64,000 bases of DNA from Tachypleus tridentatus. Taxonomy: Eukaryota > Arthropoda > Merostomata > Xiphosura > Limulidae. Made by a program: the position numbers and the translations under genes. The notes under the pieces are model-generated. The model was not told the DNA's origin and did not search any database. It saw only the letters and a list, made by a program, of their open reading frames with translations. The stretch spans positions 90,276,170 to 90,340,169 of the forward strand of contig NC_134834.1 in assembly GCF_004210375.1 (NCBI RefSeq). The letters are read 5' to 3'. Shown one piece after another: positions 57,401 through 64,000 of this stretch. How positions within the stretch are numbered: position 1 is the first letter of the stretch; each line of letters starts with the position of its first letter.

Positions 57401-57720
57401 GTCAATTATGAGATGAAACAATACGGAATGTGTCGAAATTATTACAAAGGAAATAACTTTTCATTATAAATCAGATTTAGCCTTAAATATTTTATAAACT
57501 GCCGCGATTAAACAACGAATAGGAAGCATTATACACGTTTTATCTTATTTTTAAAATGATTCGATGAAACTTATCGTCACACATCAACAAGAAGAGCATG
57601 ATGTGTTTTTTTTTCTTATTATGTTTTACTCTCAAACCACTTCCTGTTCCAAGTAGCATTTTTCTGGAAAAATAGAATATTCGAAATATTTTTTTTATAT
57701 GTACCAGCTTTCTCGTATGA
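54451..57720. other. Intergenic, 3.3 kb without a gene
   Basis: AT-rich, longest frames about 60 codons, none recognised. TCCTTGGTTTAGCGGTTAGT at 55412-55431 has an A-box-like look and may be a decayed tRNA-derived sequence; no B box follows. A CT run (57269-57280) and several T runs are present. Confidence 0.35.
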
Positions 57721-58002
57721 TTGTTTGTTGTTTTTTTTTTTAATTTCGCGCAAAGCTACACGTAAGCTATCTACGCTAGCCGTCCCTAATTTTGGAGTGT
57801 AAGACTAGAGGGAAGGCAGCTAGTCATCACCATCCACCGCCAACTCTTAGGCTACTCTTTTACCAACGAATAGAGGGATTGAACGTCACATTATAACGCC
57901 CCCACGGCTGAAATGGCGAGCATGTTTGGTGCGATGGAAATTCAAACCCGCGACCCTCTGATTAAGAATCGAATGCCTTAACCCAACTGGCCATGCCGGG
58001 CC
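57721..58002 (-). mobile_element. SINE family A, full length with target duplication
   Basis: TTTCGCGCAAAGCTACACGT, CACCGCCAACTCTTAGGCTA, CGCCCCCACGGCTGAAATGG, TTCAAACCCGCGACCC, CTGGCCATGCCGGGCC. Flanked by TTCTCGTATGA at 57710-57720 and 58003-58013, exact 11 bp. Confidence 0.96.
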
Positions 58003-58013
58003 TTCTCGTATGA

Positions 58014-59364
58014 AGCCAACCAGATATCTGTTTAGAATAGAAAGTGTTAAATTACAAAACTGTGTAATCTCTTAATCTCTATGAACTATTACAATGACTA
58101 TTGTTATGATCCCGTATTACCATTCTGTGCAATACCTAAAGACAAAGAAATGTAATTTCTCTAATTTTGCAGCTTTATAGATTTAATATATATTATAACA
58201 TAAGAAAAACACAAACATCAAATATTAACTTAAATATCATAATTTACAAAAGTGTACAATAAAAGAAATCATTCTATTTTGGTAGATCCACGTAGCAACT
58301 GTCTCTCCAATTCAATGTAATCACTTTAAATTCAGCTTTAAGCTATAACTTCAAAGTTTAAATTCGTACTAGATGTACGGTTACAAAAGTTCACTGTTAC
58401 ATAGTTAATTGCACCAAAACTTGTCGATATTTTAAAAATGGTTTTCAAGTGTTTCAAAAGCACGAGGCTTACAGACCTTACAAAAGTTAAGACGATTTCT
58501 TGACCTTAAATTTACTACCTCTTTATAGTTGTAAACCAAAAAGCTACTAATAGCTTCTAACAAAAGCTACGTATATCATACCTATTTACATGCAATATTA
58601 TGTATGAATAACCTTGCTGAAATAGCGCAAAATAAAAACAGTTTAATTTCTTGCCAAGTTTTAGAGTGATAAAAAAGTTTCAAAATGGTGTAAATGCAAG
58701 TTAGCCATTCGATTCCTTTAAAGGTTTCGATTTTTGTAAAACAGACTTTTTCTTTCTATGTACGTGAGGAACTACAATATATTTCTCACCAGATCGCAAT
58801 CACTTCAGTGTAAAACCGTAAGAACATAAATATTATCATCAGTGTAAGAAATTTAGCTTCAAGCGAATTTTACGCTTTTCGTTTAGAAGGAAGAAAAATG
58901 ATTGAAGTCCATCCAATAAAGACAAGTAATATAAGGGTTGCACGTAACTTCTTCTAGCTGCTATCGTAACATCAATACCGCATGCTATGGTGTTTTTTTA
59001 AAGTGCCTTAGGACACTTCCTTAAAAGGAATTTTTAACTGAAGTGTCTTTGTGGCTTTCATCTTCTGGTTCAGCTTTAAGTTTGTCTATAGCGTGTTATT
59101 ACTTTTTTTCAAATAAAGGAAACAGCTCATAATACTTGGCTGTTCCTTACACTAAACTTGTTCAAAGAATGCAGAGTCATTTGTAATTTATTTCAAAATA
59201 ATGAAATGCTTTTTCTTTATTACACAATTACTGTAGCAATGTTGAAGTATAAAACTGTTGGAAGAAGGTTTAAAACTGGGATTCTCTTATTTAGAAATGT
59301 CGGTTACTAGGTGATCTACGTTGTTACTGAATACATTTCTTATAAAATATTTAAAGGAACATAT
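58014..59364. other. Intergenic, no gene seen
   Basis: AT-rich, short frames only. No recognisable element. Confidence 0.4.
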
Positions 59365-59765
59365 ACAATGCCTTACAAACGTATCCACATTTCGTTGTTG
59401 TCTGAGCTTGCAGTCATGACAGTTTCAAATGGAACCTACATAATCTACTCCAAACGAGAAGAGAGAGCTAAAAAACGCTAATATTATGTAAGTAAGTAAA
59501 ATTTTCAAAGAAATTTAGAATGTTCTCAATTACATAAGCATTCAATTCATTTGCTATGTCAACTCCAAATCAATTCAGATGCAGCGAATCAGTTTGAAAG
59601 ATCACCAAATTATTGTAATGGTCTCTGTCTTTGTGTAATCAAAGTGGTTTAACTTGACTTCACGGTAAATGCATCTGATCCAGCCATTTTCATTACCCAC
59701 TCACATAGTGATAAGAAAAACCGTCCATGAAGACAAAAGAGCTTTCCAAATAAATTAGGGATAAA

Positions 59766-60682
59766 GTGGTAGAGAAACAATGGTCAGGAGGTTACAAGAA
59801 AACTTCAAAATTGTTAATTATCCCTTTGAGTACGGTGAAGTTCATCATTAAGAAGTGGAATGTGCTTCATACCACCCAGTTATTACCCAGATCAGGCCAC
59901 CCTTCCAAACTAAGCAGACGAGCAAACAGAAAACTGGTTAGTGATACCACTGTAAAGCCAACAGTGACCTTGAAAGATTTGCAAAGTGTTCGTACATCGA
60001 CAATATCTCAGTCCATGCACAAAACTAGCCTGTATGAGAGAGTGACAAGAAAGTAGACATTACTAAAAAATAACCGTCTTAAACCTCGTACGAAATTTGC
60101 AACAAAGCATGTAAATCATACTACAGACATGTGGCAAAAGGTTTTGTGGTCAGATGAGAGAAAAACTGAGATTTTTTGGTCTACATTCAAAGCCTTACAC
60201 CTGGTGCAATTCAGACACAGCAAGCACATCACACAATTAAAATAATCTCAAATGTCAAACATGGTGATGGTCATACGATGTTGTAGGGATGCTTTTCATC
60301 AGCAAGAACTGGAAAGTTTGCCGAAATTGAAAAAAAGATAGATGGTGCAAAGTACAGACAAATCATAGAGGAAAACCTGCTTGAGTCACTCAAGAATCTA
60401 AAACTGGATCCAAGATTCACATTTGAGCAGGACAATGACCTGAAACAGAAGGCCAAAGCTACACTGGAGTGGTTTCAAAAGAGAAAAGTGAAAATCATGA
60501 AGTTGCCAAGTCAAAGTTCTCACTTGAATCCAATGACAAACTTGTGTCATAATTGGAGAAATTTTGCCAGGAATAACAGACAAAATTACACCATCACCTT
60601 GCACAAAGCTGGTAGAGTCCTATCCATAAAGACTCACAGCAGTAATTGCCGCCAAAACTGCTTCCACCAAATACTGACTTAG
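59766..60682 (+). pseudogene. Tc1-type transposase, broken
   Basis: First 96 codons open: GYKKTSKLLIIPLSTVKFII and KLVSDTTVKPTVTLKDLQ, the two paired-like helix-turn-helix domains. Catalytic parts follow in shifted frames: VLWSDERKTEIFW (first D, near 60150), then DPRFTFEQDNDLKQKAKATL and PSQSSHLNPM (second D, near 60435). The position of the final E of DD34E reads MTNLCHNW instead of IENLW, so the residue is lost. Several frameshifts and stops; non-functional. Confidence 0.88.
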
Positions 60683-60756
60683 GGAGCTGAATACTTATTC
60701 AACTGCCAAAATTAAGTTTATATTTTTTCTTTACAGTTTTTGCTAACATTCAATCT

Positions 60757-61013
60757 ACAGGGTGTCCAGTAAGTCCATACCCATCCATATGTTAAAGAAC
60801 ATTGTGTCTAAACAACGTTATAATACTAAAGAGTTGAAGGCAGCTGTTACCACGGCATTTGGAACAATAACCCCTGCTATGTTGAGGAAAATGTCTTACA
60901 GAACATGGTTTTGCATAATATTATGCAGCAAGAATGAGGAACAGCACACAGATACACTGGATACATAAGATATATGGATGGGCAGGGACTTACGGGCCAC
61001 CCTGTACTTTACA
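60757..61013. mobile_element. Mariner-type MITE inserted in the Tc1 element
   Basis: Terminal inverted repeats of about 32 bp: left TACAGGGTGTCCAGTAAGTC..CCATCCATAT, right ATATGGATGGGCAGGG...GGCCACCCTGTA, bounded by TA as mariner elements are. The interior holds an open frame of about 57 codons to 60968 whose ELKAAVTTAFGTITPAMLRK matches the C-terminal end of IS630/mariner transposases, so it is a deletion derivative of a full transposon. Confidence 0.85.
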
Positions 61014-61406
61014 TAAATGCTAAATTTGATCATTAGAGTCTTGAACGAAAACAAGTTCATTGAAAAAATTATTTACATTATTTGTATTTTATCGCAAAGT
61101 GACATTATTGCAAGACGCTGTAGTCACAAACTTTTAAACTAAAGCGATGAATTTATTAGTAGAATATGTTTTCTTTGAAGTGATGAATTTGATAGTAAGC
61201 CTAACCAAAAGCACTAGATATATAGGAGGGAGGTTTGTTTGTAAACTTTATAGAAGTCATACGAATTTCCAGAGCAGGAACCTATAGGATAGAAGAATCA
61301 AACATTTTCTCATACTTTCTTGTTATTCTACATCTCGCAATAATTTTTGGATTTTTTCTTCACGTAAGAAATAATGGATCATTGAGAATCGTTGTAAGTG
61401 TACTGA

Positions 61407-61532
61407 GTGTGTGTGTGTGTATTTTCTTATAACAAAGCCACATCGAGCTATCTGCTGAGCCCACCGAAAGGAATTGAACCCCTAATTTTAGCGTTGTAAA
61501 TCCATAGACTTACCGCTGTACTAGCGGGGGGC
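61407..61532 (-). mobile_element. SINE family B with target duplication
   Basis: TTTTCTTATAACAAAGCCAC, GGAATTGAACCCCTAATTTT, TACCGCTGTACTAGCGGGGG. Flanked by GTAAGTGTACTGA (61394-61406) and GTAAGTGTGCTGA (61533-61545). A short (GT)n lies at the 3' end of the element. Confidence 0.94.
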
Positions 61533-61545
61533 GTAAGTGTGCTGA

Positions 61546-61944
61546 CATAATTAGTAATAGCCTGGACTTTATTAATCTGGACTTTATTAATATAAGAATA
61601 ACAATCACACTAATATTGTTAGGACGTGTGGTGTTTTGCTTAGGACCAGACCTTTTTTTTAAGGTCGAAATTTCTTCAAAATAGTATCATAGTTATAAAA
61701 GATAGAGTAACAAGATCATTTATTTTGATAGTGAAGTATTCATGGCTATAACCAACAGTTATCAATGGAAAAAATATGAAAATCTTTATCATTGTAATGT
61801 GACAGCTAAAAAGTGTAAAGAAAATGTGCATAGTTAATTTTATTTGAGAATGTGAAGAACTAAGGTAGATTTCCAATAATTACGTAGTGTAATTTTTTCG
61901 ATTTAACACTTATATATTTCGTTCGAAACTAAAGACGTCAGCTT
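61546..61944. other. Intergenic, no gene seen
   Basis: AT-rich, no feature recognised. Confidence 0.4.
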
Positions 61945-62580
61945 CACATGTTCAACATGCTTGAGTTTGAAACTGGGGTTAAAAATTGTATCTAAGTTTG
62001 TATAGCTTCACACTTGATCTAGTTGGATTGGAGGTGAAAGCAAAAAGTGTTTATTAATTTGAACAGCTTCATATTTTTAGATATGCTTGATCCAGATAAG
62101 TCAGAACTGGAATAATTGTTTGTTAGTTTGTACAGATTCAAATTGTGGACATGCTTGATCTAATTGGTTTAAAACTGGAAGTAAAACATAATTTGTAGTT
62201 TGTACAGATTCAAATTGTGGGCATGCTTAATTTAACTAGTTTTAAACTAGAGGTAAAAAAATTGCTTGTTAGTTTGTACAGCTTCAAATTGTGGACATGT
62301 TTGATCAAACTGGTTTAAAACTGGAAGTAAAATTTTGTTTCTTAATGTGTACACCTTCACATATTGATATACTTGAGTTAGTTGGGTTGACCCTGTAAGT
62401 AAAGATTGCTTGTTACTTAGTTTAGTTTCACATTTTGGACATGCTTGAGTTAGTTGAGTTGAGACTGTAAGTAAAGATTGTTTGTTATTTAGTAGAGTTT
62501 CACATTTTAGACATGTTGCGTTGAGACTGAAAGTAAAAACTTTTTTTCAGTTTGTACAGCTTCATATTTTTTGACATATT
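61945..62580. repeat. About 70-90-bp degenerate tandem repeat
   Basis: Seven to eight units on the pattern TTAGTTTGTACAGCTTCA - AATTGTGGACATGCTTGATC - TAGTTGGTTTAAAACTGGA - AGTAAAAATTG. Units at about 62120-62330 are the best preserved; the outer ones vary in length. Confidence 0.85.
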
Positions 62581-63010
62581 TTCTAGTCGAGCAATTTTTC
62601 TATCATTATGTCGACTCACTTTCTGTATTAGATGCATGTTTTGATTTATAATAACACAACAAAAGAGGGTTGTAGACGAACCAGCTTTTAATATGTTTCA
62701 AATTAAATAAAACCCTTTGAGGACTACTTTTTCTGATTTCCTAAGAGGTATAACATGTCTAACGAAAAGTGTCTTTGATGCTAGACATATCAAGTTTTCA
62801 GGTATTAACACAAGAAGAACATTGAAATGAATTAACCTGTCGAATGGTTGTAATAAAAATAAACACAGAACGAGCGTGTATGTAGCTTTGTATATGCCCA
62901 ATGTGTTACTACTTTGCGAAAGAAACTCTCCTGAAAGACGAATCTGTTTTGTGTTGTTGTAACATAAACAGCACTAGTTATCACCTAGGGCTTTGGAAAT
63001 AAAATATATC
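62581..63010. other. Intergenic, no gene seen
   Basis: AT-rich, no feature recognised. Confidence 0.4.
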
Positions 63011-63219
63011 GAGCTGTGTATAGATTACTCCAAATATCATAATATCAAGTGTGCGCGATTCCTTTCACCCTTGTTATTCTTTTTTTCAATTTTCAATTCT
63101 GTTTTTACTTTGTTATTAAGCTGTGTATAAATTACTTCACATGCCATAATATTAAGCGTGCGCGATTCCTTTCACCCTTGTTATTCTTTTTCAATTCTGT
63201 TTTTACTTTGTTATGACAA
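63011..63219. repeat. Direct tandem duplication of about 105 bp
   Basis: Two units both hold AGCTGTGTATA, ATTACT, GTGCGCGATTCCTTTCACCC, TTGTTATTCTTTTT and CAATTCTGTTTTTACTTTGT, at 63011-63117 and 63118-63213, with a few substitutions and a small deletion in the second. Confidence 0.88.
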
Positions 63220-64000
63220 CGAAATTCCAGTAGCCGCAGATCGAAACTTCCAGACAGATTCCCAAGTGAAGAATTTTGTTTGCGTTTTTATTGGGTTACG
63301 TAAGACATTCTGATTAGAGGGATTGTGAGTCACAAACCCAGGTTAAGAAGGATAACAAACCTTCGTAAAGGTTATGTTGTCATGAGCAACAGACATAAAA
63401 ACAAAAACAATTGTAGTTAACGTGTTCAGAGTTAAAAAAATAAATTTAAGCAACCGCTAGAAACCTTTCACAGTCGAGAACGAGTGGATAAAACAAAATA
63501 CCTCAAGTAACTTCTCGCTCAAGTTCGTATGTTACTGTCACTGTAATTATGTGAACCACCATTAACATGGTTTTACCTAACATTAAAACCATGTTGGCGT
63601 TAAAATACTTGTAAACATCTAATGTTTCGCTGTAGTATATTGTTATATTAGCGCACTGTTTCTTAGCAGACTAAACCTGCAATATGTCAAGAACTCAGTA
63701 GTGGTGTTAAAAAGAACAGAATTACAAATAAATATGCCTCAACAACTATATTTTAAGGCTAAAACTAGTGTTTGTGGGTTTCTTAATTAATTAATTAAGG
63801 TATGTCATTTTAATTGCTGTTTTCATTAATAATATGCATTATATGAATTAGTTCATCGAAAATAATTACCTCTTACGATCAGTTATCAAATACATATAAA
63901 ACTATAGACTATTATGCCTGTAATGTTGTTGTCGTAGAGATTCACTCAAATTTTCTTTTCCCTTGACATCAACATAAAAAACTCTAAGTTCTCTTGAGAA
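63220..64000. other. Intergenic, no gene seen
   Basis: AT-rich to the window end, with TTAATTAATTAATTAAG at 63782-63798. No open frame of note. Confidence 0.4.

Larger units (their letters stand above)
59365..61122 (+). mobile_element. Tc1-family DNA transposon, decayed, with nested MITE
   Basis: Left end TACAATGCCTTACAAACGTA and right end ATTGCAAGACGCTGTA (61107-61122) are imperfect inverted repeats of the Tc1 kind. The transposase lies between (59766-about 60680). Without the 256-bp insertion at 60757-61013 the element is about 1.5 kb, close to the usual 1.6 kb. Confidence 0.75.

Overview
Nuclear DNA of an animal, AT-rich and gene-poor. Metazoan 5S rRNA genes, a rhodopsin-family neuropeptide receptor, non-LTR retrotransposons, Tc1/mariner transposons and many tRNA-derived SINEs all occur. 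The most abundant SINE is one I associate with horseshoe crabs, so a chelicerate (Xiphosura) is my best guess; this is recognition from memory, not proof.

Region 1 (1-18515) is a tandem 5S rDNA array, all genes on the minus strand, with a repeat unit of about 1.84 kb (118-bp gene plus about 1.72 kb spacer). Three 5S genes are whole (2236-2353, 4081-4198, 13450-13567). Three are interrupted by a non-LTR retrotransposon (LINE) sitting at the same nucleotide of the gene in the same orientation, with a 14-bp duplication of the 5S target sequence where both ends can be read. The LINE has an ORF1 with two CCHC knuckles and an ORF2 with AP-type endonuclease, reverse transcriptase and a C-terminal zinc finger. 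One copy is full length but frame-broken (6013-11691). One lacks its 5' part because of a sequence gap (15373-18515). The left window edge holds the 5' end of a clearly diverged second subfamily whose ORF1 is open as far as it is visible.

Region 2 (18516-20500): a gap of exactly 500 N joins the rDNA contig to a contig carrying the 5' part of an FMRFamide-receptor-like GPCR gene (minus strand, one 1-bp frame break), with a 63-bp minisatellite just upstream of its start codon.

Region 3 (20500-64000) has no confident protein-coding host gene. It holds a tRNA-Ser(UGA) gene at 36524-36605, about 30 SINE copies or fragments in three tRNA-derived families (called A, B and C here), several minisatellites (24-bp, 40-bp, 45-bp), a 3.1-kb satellite block of 77 forty-bp units without a single indel, a palindromic foldback element, a deleted mariner of the Hsmar1/SETMAR type, and a decayed Tc1 transposon with a mariner-type MITE inserted in it. 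Clean target-site duplications on several SINEs suggest recent activity.

The main biological story is a site-specific LINE that lives in, and is spread along, the 5S rDNA array. Many differences between copies are single-base homopolymer indels, so assembly error must be considered when reading any frame break.
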